This document shows, piece by piece, positions 9,177 through 18,079 of a DNA stretch of 64,000 nucleotides. The notes under the pieces are model-generated. The model did no database searches, had not been told where the DNA came from, and saw nothing but the letters and a program-made list of their open reading frames with translations. The DNA comes from Synechococcales cyanobacterium C42_A2020_086 (GTDB lineage: Bacteria > Cyanobacteriota > Cyanobacteriia > Elainellales > Elainellaceae): positions 310,001 through 374,000 of the forward strand of contig JACYLU010000001.1 in NCBI GenBank assembly GCA_015272325.1. The letters are read 5' to 3'. The position numbers were made by a program, and so were the translations under genes. Each line of letters opens with the position of its first letter. Positions within the stretch are counted from its first letter, which is position 1.

Positions 9177-9489
9177 GCTGAGCACCTCTATTAAAAAAAT
9201 TTGACTGCTTTTGACTGCCTTACTGAACTGCCCGACAATGCCTGATGATTTAGCTAAGTGAGGCAGTGAACACCCCCGAAGCAACACTAGAGATCACCTA
9301 GAAAATACCTGAGGGATATTATGGCTAGCCTTCGGCATTTCACTCTCTACCATACCATCCCCCTGGGGGGGATAGTCACAGCTATTCTAAAAACCTGGCG
9401 AAATCTATTTTGCAATCGAACGCAGTGTAGAGTATCTAGCAGAAGTTGCAATCGGGTCTGAGGAATGACTTGCTGAGGTTGAGATCGAT
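9177..9489. other. gene-free stretch between divergent genes
   Basis: About 310 bp between the chelatase-like gene (minus) and a small membrane-anchored protein (plus). It holds a short direct repeat (ttgactgc twice near 9203-9220) and a G-rich run near 9364. No promoter or operator could be assigned with confidence. Confidence 0.5.
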
Positions 9490-9915
9490 ATGACAAGAGG
9501 TCTTCTTTGGCTTCCCCTATTGATTGTATTTGTCTGGTTGGCTTGGTCCGGGTGGAATGAATATCAAAAGCTAGAAGCCTACCGCGTCTGGGCAGAACAA
9601 TTTGAGCACGCCAAGTACGACATCTATGCCGTGCTCGGGCAAAACGGCAGCGACCTCACTTGGGGAAAACCAACCCGCAAGGGGCCAATGCAACTGCAAA
9701 CGTTTTCGTTGCGCGATGTGGCAGAAATTCGCCTACTCGTTGCAGGTCAGCCAGTCGATCTGGAACAGCCACCCGAGCGAGGTCGAAACATTGCTCTGGA
9801 GTTTCAGTGTTTTTCTGCTGCGACGCCGATTCGCATTCCTTTCACCGATCCGGCACTCGCCGCTCAATGGGGAAAACACTTACAGCAAACGTGGCAAGCA
9901 TTACAATCTCCTTAA
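9490..9915 (+). CDS. membrane-anchored hypothetical protein (141 aa)
   Basis: Residues 4-22 (GLLWLPLLIVFVWLAWSGW) form a single N-terminal membrane segment or uncleaved signal anchor, followed by a soluble domain of about 115 residues. That domain is predicted mixed alpha/beta, with LQTFSLRDVAEIRLLVAGQPVD and a conserved-looking C-terminus AAQWGKHLQQTWQAL. No cysteine pair, no catalytic motif and no family I recognise. The soluble part should face the periplasm or lumen if the positive residues near the N-terminus stay inside. It is a single gene, followed by more than 1 kb without genes. Confidence 0.7.
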   Translation: MTRGLLWLPLLIVFVWLAWSGWNEYQKLEAYRVWAEQFEHAKYDIYAVLGQNGSDLTWGKPTRKGPMQLQTFSLRDVAEIRLLVAGQPVDLEQPPERGRNIALEFQCFSAATPIRIPFTDPALAAQWGKHLQQTWQALQSP

Positions 9916-11074
9916 TTTGAAGTGTCGGCATTTACCAGAGAGAATCAGGGCTTGCTAGGCTCCGCTCCGTAATCTCCCCGAGTTTTTCACGTTTGCACCT
10001 TAGGCTTCTATTAAGCTCAACAAGATAACCTTTCACCGGTATATCGACTACATCAACCAAAGCAAGTTCGTGTTGACGCCCTGTTGCAGACTTCGGCAAG
10101 GTTGAAGAGGATTGAGGCAGATTTGCCCAGGATCTTCTTCAGCCTTTTTGCTTTATTCTTGCTCTGTTCTTGGGTTGCTTCTACTTTAGAGTTGCCAGAG
10201 CGACTGACAACGCTGCTTTGTGCTTCACCCTCTTTTTCTTCCCTCCGGTTAGTGCCTTCGACGACTGCACTGCTCGCCGATTGCAGTCAATGTCTGGAAT
10301 TTAGGTTGATACGCTCACAGTCTTGAGGTTGCTGGGTGCTTAGGTTCATGAATCGATTTGCCTCATTCTGAAGCAGAGAACAGCCGACACAGACTTGCAA
10401 TACTCTCCATATGTCAGAGAGCGACTGTCAGAGGACAACGAGGATAGTCGGTATCTTTATCTTTGCATACACTAACGTAAGCTACTTTATAAGCTAACGT
10501 AAACTAACGGTCAGCCTATTCATGAATTCCGACTCTCTTAATTTATCTCAACATAGTTTGTCGAGCGTAATTTATTCAACTTTATCTATGTGTTGGATGT
10601 ATATGTTGGGATCTACGCGTTGAATAGATTACATATTATTCAACGTAATGTATGTACTTCATGTATGTACTTCAATCATTGAGGCTGTACAGCCAGAGAG
10701 GTTTCTTAACCCGTTCCTTAACCATAGGTGTCTTAACGAATCCTGAAAGCGATTTAACTCAATTTCAGAAATGTCCAGGTATTTCTACGGTGAGAATGGT
10801 GCATTGGATTGGTCACTCAGAGCTGTGACTCAGAAGCTTCATGTTCTAACGTTAAACAAGGCTCAACAAAGTATCGCTATTTTATCTCGTTCTTATTTAT
10901 TTTTCCGCAAGATAGATGGCTATTATCCTGGTATTTACCAGTATTTATCTTTAGTCAACTCTTTAGTTGCAGTAAAAGCAATTTAAAGCTTGTTTGAACT
11001 ATGCTTACACCGGTTAAGCGTTGTTTTAAAGCAGTGAACACTGACGGCATCTTGAATCTGAATCCGCAGAAATC
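9916..11074. other. 1.16-kb gene-free stretch upstream of the GGDEF/EAL gene
   Basis: Frames here (10084-10326, 80 codons; 10771-10986, 71 codons) lack ribosome sites and family resemblance. The local base composition shifts to A/T-rich between about 10440 and 10980. There are small direct repeats: ctaacgtaa near 10472 and 10493, and catgtatgtacttc twice around 10650-10675. It may contain decayed coding sequence, but nothing identifiable. Confidence 0.5.
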
Positions 11075-13570
11075 ATGGCCCAAAGCAATCGTCAACCGCT
11101 GCATCTTTCCTTCAGTGAAATCTTGCCAGTGCTGCTGTTGGTGTTGGGCTGGTACGGAGTCGTGATTCAGAGCCACAATTTAGAAGCTTCTACAATTGAA
11201 ACCTATCAAAAAGCGCAGCTAGAAGTGGTGCGTAACGCCGCTCGGGCAGCACAGGCGTACATCACTCGGGAACTAGAGCGTCGCCCACAAGCGCTGCACG
11301 ACATTGAACAAGAAGTGCTCGACTACTTCGTAAAACCGATTCGCATCGGCAGCGTTGGGGATGCTTGGATCTATTCCCCTGAATACGTTGTGTTTGACGC
11401 CAGTGAAGACTTTCCTGCCGAGTATCGCGGCAAGAGCATGGCGGAAATTTTTGCCTTGCAGCGGCGCTATGGTGCCCGCCATTACGAGAAGATGACGGCG
11501 GCCGTCATGCAGGGGCAAGAGGGAACGGGATGGTACATCTGGCAGCCCGACAAAGCTCGGGAATCAACGCCCTGGTGGGAGTTTCTCACCCATGATGCTG
11601 GTCGGGAGATTGCTGCCTGGAGTCCGGTTGTGGTGTTTCCCAATACTGAACGGCAAAAAATCTGGGTAATTGGCATGTCGGCAATGCTGCCCGAGCTAAT
11701 GCAGAGCAACGGTAGCTACGCTCTGATTCAGGCGTCGATTATCACCATGAGCGGTATGAGTGTGATTACGCTGGGGCTGCTGCTGCTGTTGCTCCACAGT
11801 AAGGCAGCCTTGCAGAAGAGTGAAGCCTACTATCGAGCCATTGTGGAACACCAGACCGACCTAATTTGTCGCTTTCGCCCCGATGGCACCTTAACGTTTG
11901 TGAACCAAGCCTACGCCACTACCTTTGGCAGCCAACCCGAAGCATTGCTAGGAGCCAATGTGCTCGACTTGATTGCCGAAGCGGAGCGCCCTGCCATCTG
12001 GTTTCAGATCGCTAGTTTGAATGCCGATCATCCAGTCAGTGTGCATGAGCGGCTGGTGATGACGCCGGCCTACGGACAGCGCTGGCAGCAGTGGACCGAT
12101 CGAGCCATCCTCAATGAGCGGGGTCAAGTTGTGGAAATTCAGTCGGTTGGGCGCGATATCACCGACCGCAAACTGTATGAGGCGGAGATCGAACGGCTTG
12201 CGTTTACCGATCCGCTGACGGGACTGGCAAATCGCCGCCGCCTCTACGACATTGGGCACCGACTTTTAACCAAGCATGGCTCTAACGATGCATCAGACAC
12301 TGCATCAGACAAGGCATCAGACAAGGCATCAGACGCCCCCGCCCTGCTCTATCTCGATCTTGATCGGTTTAAGCCCATTAACGATACCCTTGGTCACGAT
12401 GCAGGAGATGAGCTGCTGATGCAGGTTGCCGAACGCCTACGTGGCTGCATTCGCAAAGGAGATACCTTGGCTCGCTTTGGAGGCGATGAGTTTGCGATTC
12501 TGCTACACCGCAGCGAAGCTCAGGAAGCCCAGGTGATCGCCGAGCGGATCCTGACTACTTTGCACCAGCCGTTCCATCTCCGGGGTCGCATTCTTCATGT
12601 TGGTGGCAGTTTGGGCATTGCCATGGCTCGCTCTGCCTCATGCTTCAGTCAGCTTTTGACGCAAGCAGATATTGCCATGTATCGTGCTAAAGCTCAGGGG
12701 CGAGGTCATTACGCCATTTTTGATGCCGCCATGTATGCCGAAGCCAGTACCCGATTGGAGCTAGAAACCGATCTACGGCAGATCCTAGAGCGGCAGGAGT
12801 TGCGGGTATATTATCAGCCGATCATTTCTCTGACATCACAGCAGATTTTAGGATTTGAAGCGCTGGTGCGTTGGCACCATCCGCGACGGGGGTTGCTTGC
12901 TCCCAATGAGTTTCTGGCAATTGCCGGCGAACTAGGATTAGAACTCGCAATCGAACGATGGGTGCTGCGAGAAGCCTGTCGGCAAATGGCCTTTTGGCAA
13001 ACTCGTCAGCTCACGCAGTCGCCGCTGCTGATCAGCGCTAACCTGTCTAGCAAACACTTGATGCAGCCGGATCTGATCGACTATATTGCCCGGCTGTTGC
13101 GGGAAACAACCCTCGACCCCAAAACGCTGCTGCTGGAGATTACCGAAGATGCCTTTATTCAGCAGACTGACTCGGCGGTAGCCACCCTGATTCAACTGCG
13201 CCAGTTGGGGGTGCAGATCAGTCTAGATGACTTTGGCACGGGTTATTCGTCCCTCAGCTATCTGCATCGGTTTCCTGTAGATATCCTGAAGATTGACCGC
13301 TCCTTCATACAGGACATGAGCGCGGGCGATGAAAATAGCGAGATCGTACGCACGATTGTCATGCTGGCTCACAGCTTAGACATGCAGACGGTGGCTGAAG
13401 GGATTGAAACCCTGGATCAGCTCTCGCAGCTCAAAGCACTTCAGTGCACGTATGGACAGGGCTTTCTGTTTTCTCAACCTCTGAGCGAACGAGCAACCGA
13501 GGAGCTGTTGCAGGTGTATCAGCAAAACGCGGAGCGGTTTCTTAAGTATCAGTCGATGGAGTCGGCCTAA
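11075..13570 (+). CDS. sensor GGDEF/EAL protein (c-di-GMP turnover) with PAS domain
   Basis: An 831-residue membrane protein. An N-terminal membrane segment (about 10-32) and a second at 222-243 bracket a periplasmic sensor domain resembling the DUF3365/Tll0287-like family. A PAS domain (about 250-365) ends in VGRDITDRK. The GGDEF domain (about 370-535) has an intact RFGGDEF signature and DLDRFKPINDTLGHDAGD, so diguanylate cyclase activity is expected. The EAL domain (about 555-815) has EALVRWHHP, ISLDDFGTGYSS and DILKIDRSF, so phosphodiesterase activity is also possible. An in-frame run of four 12-bp repeats encodes an Ala-Ser-Asp-Lys-type insertion inside the GGDEF domain (residues 405-420). 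The ATG at 11075 follows a long non-coding leader. No neighbouring partner gene. Confidence 0.93.
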   Translation: MAQSNRQPLHLSFSEILPVLLLVLGWYGVVIQSHNLEASTIETYQKAQLEVVRNAARAAQAYITRELERRPQALHDIEQEVLDYFVKPIRIGSVGDAWIYSPEYVVFDASEDFPAEYRGKSMAEIFALQRRYGARHYEKMTAAVMQGQEGTGWYIWQPDKARESTPWWEFLTHDAGREIAAWSPVVVFPNTERQKIWVIGMSAMLPELMQSNGSYALIQASIITMSGMSVITLGLLLLLLHSKAALQKSEAYYRAIVEHQTDLICRFRPDGTLTFVNQAYATTFGSQPEALLGANVLDLIAEAERPAIWFQIASLNADHPVSVHERLVMTPAYGQRWQQWTDRAILNERGQVVEIQSVGRDITDRKLYEAEIERLAFTDPLTGLANRRRLYDIGHRLLTKHGSNDASDTASDKASDKASDAPALLYLDLDRFKPINDTLGHDAGDELLMQVAERLRGCIRKGDTLARFGGDEFAILLHRSEAQEAQVIAERILTTLHQPFHLRGRILHVGGSLGIAMARSASCFSQLLTQADIAMYRAKAQGRGHYAIFDAAMYAEASTRLELETDLRQILERQELRVYYQPIISLTSQQILGFEALVRWHHPRRGLLAPNEFLAIAGELGLELAIERWVLREACRQMAFWQTRQLTQSPLLISANLSSKHLMQPDLIDYIARLLRETTLDPKTLLLEITEDAFIQQTDSAVATLIQLRQLGVQISLDDFGTGYSSLSYLHRFPVDILKIDRSFIQDMSAGDENSEIVRTIVMLAHSLDMQTVAEGIETLDQLSQLKALQCTYGQGFLFSQPLSERATEELLQVYQQNAERFLKYQSMESA
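12287..12334 (+). repeat. in-frame 12-bp tandem repeat (4 units) in the GGDEF domain
   Basis: Units gatgcatcagac, actgcatcagac, aaggcatcagac and aaggcatcagac lie head to tail. Each encodes X-Ala-Ser-Asp. They fall between the GGDEF helix LLTKHG and the strand LLYLDLD, where most homologues have a short loop. Confidence 0.92.
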
Positions 13571-13876
13571 AGGAACCTTGAGATGGAGCAAGTCAGCATA
13601 TGTCAGTATTTGTGGGTATTCGTCGGCTAACGAGGGCAAGACGATGAACGTTTGGATCTCAATTTAGATCTCAAATGGATCTCGCGGAGAAGCGAGTTGC
13701 AATTGAGTTGCAATTATAGTCCCGCCGCCTCACTTACCACACTTAACGAAAATTTTAGGATACTGCAAATCCGCCAGTTCAGCAGTGACAGAGGACCGGA
13801 AACTTATGCTATGTGTCTTACAGGAGTAGGAAGTATAAATTCATGAAAGCGCCGGCGTAGCCGCTGCAACCATTCC
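13571..13876. other. gene-free stretch upstream of the ClC gene
   Basis: Just over 300 bp. It contains a short direct repeat (gagttgcaatt twice near 13693-13715). No clear terminator for the GGDEF/EAL gene was seen. Confidence 0.5.
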
Positions 13877-16507
13877 ATGTGGCACTTATCGATTCCTCGG
13901 CGTTACCGCCATCTCTTGATTGGGTCAAAACGACTCGCCATCGTTGAAGCGTGCGTGATTGGGGTGGTCTCGGGATTAGCAGCGGTGCTGCTGAAGCAGG
14001 GCATTGGCTGGTTTGGGGGCTGGCGAGTGCAGCTGTCGCATCAGTATCCTGCTTGGTTGGTACTGCCGTTGATTGGGTTGGTCGGAGGTGTGCTGGCAGG
14101 CGCACTGATCGAACGCTTGGCTCCAGAAGCGGCGGGTAGCGGCATTCCGCAGGTAAAGGCGGCTCTAGCCAACGTGCCAATGGCCCTAAATCTGCGGGTG
14201 GCGCTAGTGAAAATGGTCAGCGTCGTGCTGGTGATTGGTGCTGGATTGAACCTAGGGCGGCAAGGTCCAACGGTGCAAGTTGGGGCGGCATTGGCGAGTC
14301 AACTGAGCCAGTGGTTTCCTACATCGCCCGAATATCGGCGGCAGTTGATTGCGGCTGGAGCGGCGGCTGGATTGGCGGCTGGCTTTAATGCTCCGATTGC
14401 GGGCGTGCTGTTTGTGGTCGAGGAATTTCTGCAAGACTTCTCCGGGCTGACCTTGGGTACAGCGATTCTGGCGTCGTTTATTGGAGCGGTGGTGTCGCGG
14501 CTGCTCGGCGGACAGGGGCTGAGTCTCAATCCGGCGATTACCGAGTCGTCGGTGAATTTCTCGCTGCAAGATGTGCCATTCTTTTTGATTTTGGGGCTGT
14601 TGGCGGGTCTGCTGGGAGCACTATTCAGCCACGGAATTTTCGTCAGTTTAGCGTTTCATCGCCGAGTGCTGCGGCTGCGGCTGCCTTGGAAAGTTGGGTT
14701 AGCCGGTCTAATTTCGGGCAGCGTCATGGTGCTGCTGCCAGAAGCCTTTCGTGATAACACGGGCTTGCAAGAATTTGTCACCACCGGCGAAGCCACCTGG
14801 GCGATTACGCTGCTCGCCTTTGGAGTGAAATTTCTGCTGACGCTGCTGGCCTATGGGGCGGGTGCGCCTGGAGGGTTGTTTGCTCCGTCGCTGCTGCTGG
14901 GCGCTTCCCTGGGCAGCTTGATCGGCTACTTTGCCCAGACGATGGAAACTTGGATCGGGATTCCTTTGGGAGTTCCCATGGGTATTAGCACTGCCTCAAC
15001 CTATGCCCTAGCCGGTATGGGTGCCTTTTTCAGCGCCATCACTCGCGGACCGATTACCGCCATCGTGATTGTCTTTGAGATCACGACCGACTTCAACTTG
15101 GTCCTGCCGCTGATGATCGGCTCGGTTATTGCCTATCTCATTACCGACCGGATTGCTAGCGGCTCCATCTATAACCGTTTGCTGGCCTGGAATGGTATCC
15201 ATCTGGAAAAATACACGACCGCGGCCGGAGCGTGGTCTAGCCTGACGGCGGCCGACCTGATGCAGCCTCGTGTCGAAACCTTGGCGAGTTCTATGACCCT
15301 GACCGAAGCGATGCAGGCCTTTTCCCGCTCCCACCATCGCGGGTTTCCAGTTGTTGACGAGGGCAGGCTAGTTGGCATCGTCACCCAAACGGACTTGGCC
15401 GATCCCTCCCGCCGCCCGACAACAGACGAGCCGATCACCCTTGCCGATATCATGACGCCTCAGCCGGTGACGGTGAGTCCCACTGATCCACTGCCGCAGG
15501 TGCTCTATCTCCTGAATCGGTTTAACCTCAGTCGCTTGCCAGTCACCGAAGGGCATAAGCTCGTTGGCATCATCACCCGAGCTGACATTATCCGGGCCGA
15601 AGCCGATCAGGTCTCGCCAGAAACCAAAGCCTTTGGACCACAATCCGAACCCTCCTACCTCGTCTACCAGACGCGATCACCTGCTACAGGCAAAGGACGG
15701 CTGCTTGTGCCACTGAGCAATCCCGAGACCGCACCCCTGCTGGTGACGCTAGCCGCAGCAATTGCTCGCGATCGCGATTATGAGTTGGAATACCTTTGTG
15801 TGATTGTGGTTCCCCGAGGTACCGCTCCATCCGAAACGCAGGTGCGCACCACCCACAGCCGCCGTCTGCTGCGTCAGGCGGAACAGATGGGGCGACACTG
15901 GCAAATTCCCATCCACACCCAAATTCGAGTGGCTCACGATCCTGCCCACGCCATGCTGGAAACGATCAAAGATCGGCATATTGATCTCATGCTCATGGGT
16001 TGGAAAGGCAGCACCACAACGCCCGGACGCATTTTTGGCAGCATTGTCGATACGATCGTGCGGCAGGCAGCTTGCGAAGTGATGCTGGTGAAACTGCATG
16101 AACAGCCCAGCTTCAACCATTGGCTGATTCCGATTGCCGGAGGTCCCAATGCTGCTGCCGCGATGCGTTTGTTACCCGCCTTGATCCGGCTCGGGCGCTC
16201 ACCCGATGTGCGGATCTGCCAGGTGTTTGAAGAAAAATTGCCTCATCTGGCTCAGGACTTGCTGCAAGATACCGTTGCCGATCTCGCTGAGCGGTTGAAC
16301 TGCCCAGTGCTGGCTCGTCCAATTTGGGGGCATTCAGTGCCCGAAGCGATTACTCAGTTGGCGCAGCGAGAGCAGTGCGATGTGATCATGCTGGGCGCAA
16401 GTCGCGAGGGTCTGCTGCAGCAGGTGATCAAAGGCAATATTCCCGAGTCGATTGCCCGCGATAGCAACTGTACGGTTATCCTGGTGCGCGGTGCCATTAC
16501 AGGCTAG
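13877..16507 (+). CDS. ClC-family chloride channel/transporter with CBS and tandem USP domains
   Basis: An 876-residue inner-membrane protein. The ClC core (about 15-430) carries the selectivity motif GSGIPQVK (near 87-94), the helix-N motif GAGAPGGLFAPSLLLG, and LFVVEEF with the inner proton-relay-type glutamate. The gating motif, normally GREGPTVQ, reads GRQGPTVQ: the gating glutamate is glutamine (Q129, codon CAA at 14261-14263). Two CBS domains follow (about 455-575; DLMQPRV and DIMTPQPV). Two universal-stress-protein-like domains then occupy about 600-735 and 745-875, with the nucleotide-type motif LMLMGWKGS and VIMLGASREG. CBS and USP domains suggest nucleotide control of anion flux. 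The glutamate loss predicts uncoupled channel-like Cl- conduction rather than H+ exchange, by analogy with mutants of the E. coli protein. Confidence 0.93.
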   Translation: MWHLSIPRRYRHLLIGSKRLAIVEACVIGVVSGLAAVLLKQGIGWFGGWRVQLSHQYPAWLVLPLIGLVGGVLAGALIERLAPEAAGSGIPQVKAALANVPMALNLRVALVKMVSVVLVIGAGLNLGRQGPTVQVGAALASQLSQWFPTSPEYRRQLIAAGAAAGLAAGFNAPIAGVLFVVEEFLQDFSGLTLGTAILASFIGAVVSRLLGGQGLSLNPAITESSVNFSLQDVPFFLILGLLAGLLGALFSHGIFVSLAFHRRVLRLRLPWKVGLAGLISGSVMVLLPEAFRDNTGLQEFVTTGEATWAITLLAFGVKFLLTLLAYGAGAPGGLFAPSLLLGASLGSLIGYFAQTMETWIGIPLGVPMGISTASTYALAGMGAFFSAITRGPITAIVIVFEITTDFNLVLPLMIGSVIAYLITDRIASGSIYNRLLAWNGIHLEKYTTAAGAWSSLTAADLMQPRVETLASSMTLTEAMQAFSRSHHRGFPVVDEGRLVGIVTQTDLADPSRRPTTDEPITLADIMTPQPVTVSPTDPLPQVLYLLNRFNLSRLPVTEGHKLVGIITRADIIRAEADQVSPETKAFGPQSEPSYLVYQTRSPATGKGRLLVPLSNPETAPLLVTLAAAIARDRDYELEYLCVIVVPRGTAPSETQVRTTHSRRLLRQAEQMGRHWQIPIHTQIRVAHDPAHAMLETIKDRHIDLMLMGWKGSTTTPGRIFGSIVDTIVRQAACEVMLVKLHEQPSFNHWLIPIAGGPNAAAAMRLLPALIRLGRSPDVRICQVFEEKLPHLAQDLLQDTVADLAERLNCPVLARPIWGHSVPEAITQLAQREQCDVIMLGASREGLLQQVIKGNIPESIARDSNCTVILVRGAITG

Positions 16508-16671
16508 ACCAATCTATTCCTAGTCCATCGTTTTGGGAACGATATCGGCGCAGAAGGTTGGTACCCCCTGCGGCAATCATTCTTCTTCCACGCTTGGGGA
16601 TGGCGATCTCGCGGCGCTATGACGCTGACATTGCCCCAACCAAATGGTATGAACCAATGGTATGAACCGAG

Positions 16672-18012
16672 CTAGCGGACCAACAACCTTGCCTGCCGCA
16701 GTAAAAACGCCAGCAGGCTTTCCTGGCGGGAAATAATTTGAGCTTCGGCGTCCATACCAGCCTGGAGAGGACAAGCTTGATCCATCGGAGTGGTTGCAGT
16801 CCTGCTGCTGGTGCGACGGTAGAGGGTAGTAGTTTCGGGCTGGATGGTAATCGCGTAGGCGGTGGCGGCGGTTCCCAAGGTCGCCTCGGATGGGGTATCG
16901 TGACTCGTCGCATCGGCTGCTACCGCTGTGACAGTGCCCCGCAGCAGACCGTAATCGGTGTAGGGGCAGGCGGTAATTTGGATTTGCGCGGCTTGTCCGA
17001 CCCGCACCTGATTGATATCCTGCGGTGCCACCTGTGCCTGGATCTGCAACGGCTGCTGATTGGGCGCAATCTCGGCGATGATGTCACCCGGCTGCACCAC
17101 CTGATCGGCGTTACGCACATTCAGCCGCAGAATTGTGCCATCGCTGGTGGCGCGGATGACACTGTTTTGCAGGTCAGCCTCGAGCTGCTGTAGCGCTTTT
17201 TGCTCCTGAACCTGCTGGGTTTGCAGTTCTAACCGCTGCTGCATGAGTACAGACTGTTCCCGCCGCAGTTGAGCGAGAGTTGTAGCTCCGGTCAGTTCGG
17301 CTTGATTGATCTGCTGTTGCGCCAGAGTCACCGACGCGGATCCGGCATTGGCGGCTGCTCGGGCGCGTTGCAGTTGGGCAGTGGCAGTCCGGAGCGCGGC
17401 TTGCTTTTCTTCGAGCTGAAGCTGCGACACAGCTCCCGAATCGACTAACCGTTGGTAGCGTTGCATTTCGCTCTCGGCGAGATCAAGAGCTGCCTGAGCC
17501 GCCGCCACCTCTGCCTGATCGGTGAGCTGCTGCTGGCGCTGCTGCTGCTGGGTTTGCGCAAGCTGTGTCTGGGCTGTGGCAATCGACTGCTGTACAGTTT
17601 GGGTCTGTATTGCCATCTCGGATTCCAGCAGCTCGATCTGAGCGTTGATTTGGGCGAGCTGCTGCTGATGTTGCGCTAGCGTTGCCTGCAACCGCTGTCG
17701 TTCGGTATCCAGGCGGGTGCGGTCGAGCTGCACGATCACATCGCCTTGCTGCACTGGCTGATTCGGCTGCACCTGAATGCTAGCAACGCTGGCTGCGGTT
17801 TTTGCCTGCACAATCTGAACGCCGGACACGGGTCGCACGCTGCCTGCCGCTCGCACAGTGACACCATAGCGAACCACGGCTGCCAAGGCAATAGCTGCCC
17901 CAACGGTAGCAAGCAGCACCATCCCGCCCCAACTCGTCCAACGGCTAACGGGCGGTAGAAACTCATCGGGTTGAGCCGGTCGCAGAGCCGGTAGAGAGTC
18001 AGGCTTCAGCAT
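16672..18012 (-). CDS. HlyD-family membrane fusion (adaptor) protein of the peptide exporter
   Basis: The periplasmic adaptor expected to link the C39 exporter (next gene upstream) to an outer-membrane channel. One membrane segment lies near residues 30-50 (GGMVLLATVGAAIALAAVV). A half-lipoyl motif SGVQIVQAKTAASVASIQV follows, then Gln-rich paired coiled coils (about 110-290) with VQPNQPVQQGDVIVQLDR before them. Then come the second lipoyl half (SDGTILRLNV...VVQPGDIIAEIAP) and a beta-barrel (VGQAAQIQITACPY). The start at ATG 18012 (MLKPDSLPALRPAQ) is preferred; a longer frame to 18186 overlaps the exporter gene and begins with unrelated residues. It follows the exporter after 67 bp and is the last gene of the operon. 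The extended Gln-rich coiled coil is typical of cyanobacterial bacteriocin adaptors. Confidence 0.9.
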   Translation of the reverse strand: MLKPDSLPALRPAQPDEFLPPVSRWTSWGGMVLLATVGAAIALAAVVRYGVTVRAAGSVRPVSGVQIVQAKTAASVASIQVQPNQPVQQGDVIVQLDRTRLDTERQRLQATLAQHQQQLAQINAQIELLESEMAIQTQTVQQSIATAQTQLAQTQQQQRQQQLTDQAEVAAAQAALDLAESEMQRYQRLVDSGAVSQLQLEEKQAALRTATAQLQRARAAANAGSASVTLAQQQINQAELTGATTLAQLRREQSVLMQQRLELQTQQVQEQKALQQLEADLQNSVIRATSDGTILRLNVRNADQVVQPGDIIAEIAPNQQPLQIQAQVAPQDINQVRVGQAAQIQITACPYTDYGLLRGTVTAVAADATSHDTPSEATLGTAATAYAITIQPETTTLYRRTSSRTATTPMDQACPLQAGMDAEAQIISRQESLLAFLLRQARLLVR

Positions 18013-18079
18013 GGTCAGGGAATTAAAAAAATCAAAAAAATGAATAAACGAGGGAATGTTCAAACAAATGATGAAGGAC

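Noticed and set aside
10084..10326. Possible coding sequence or IS fragment
   Set aside because: No ribosome site, no recognised family on either strand, no terminal repeats.
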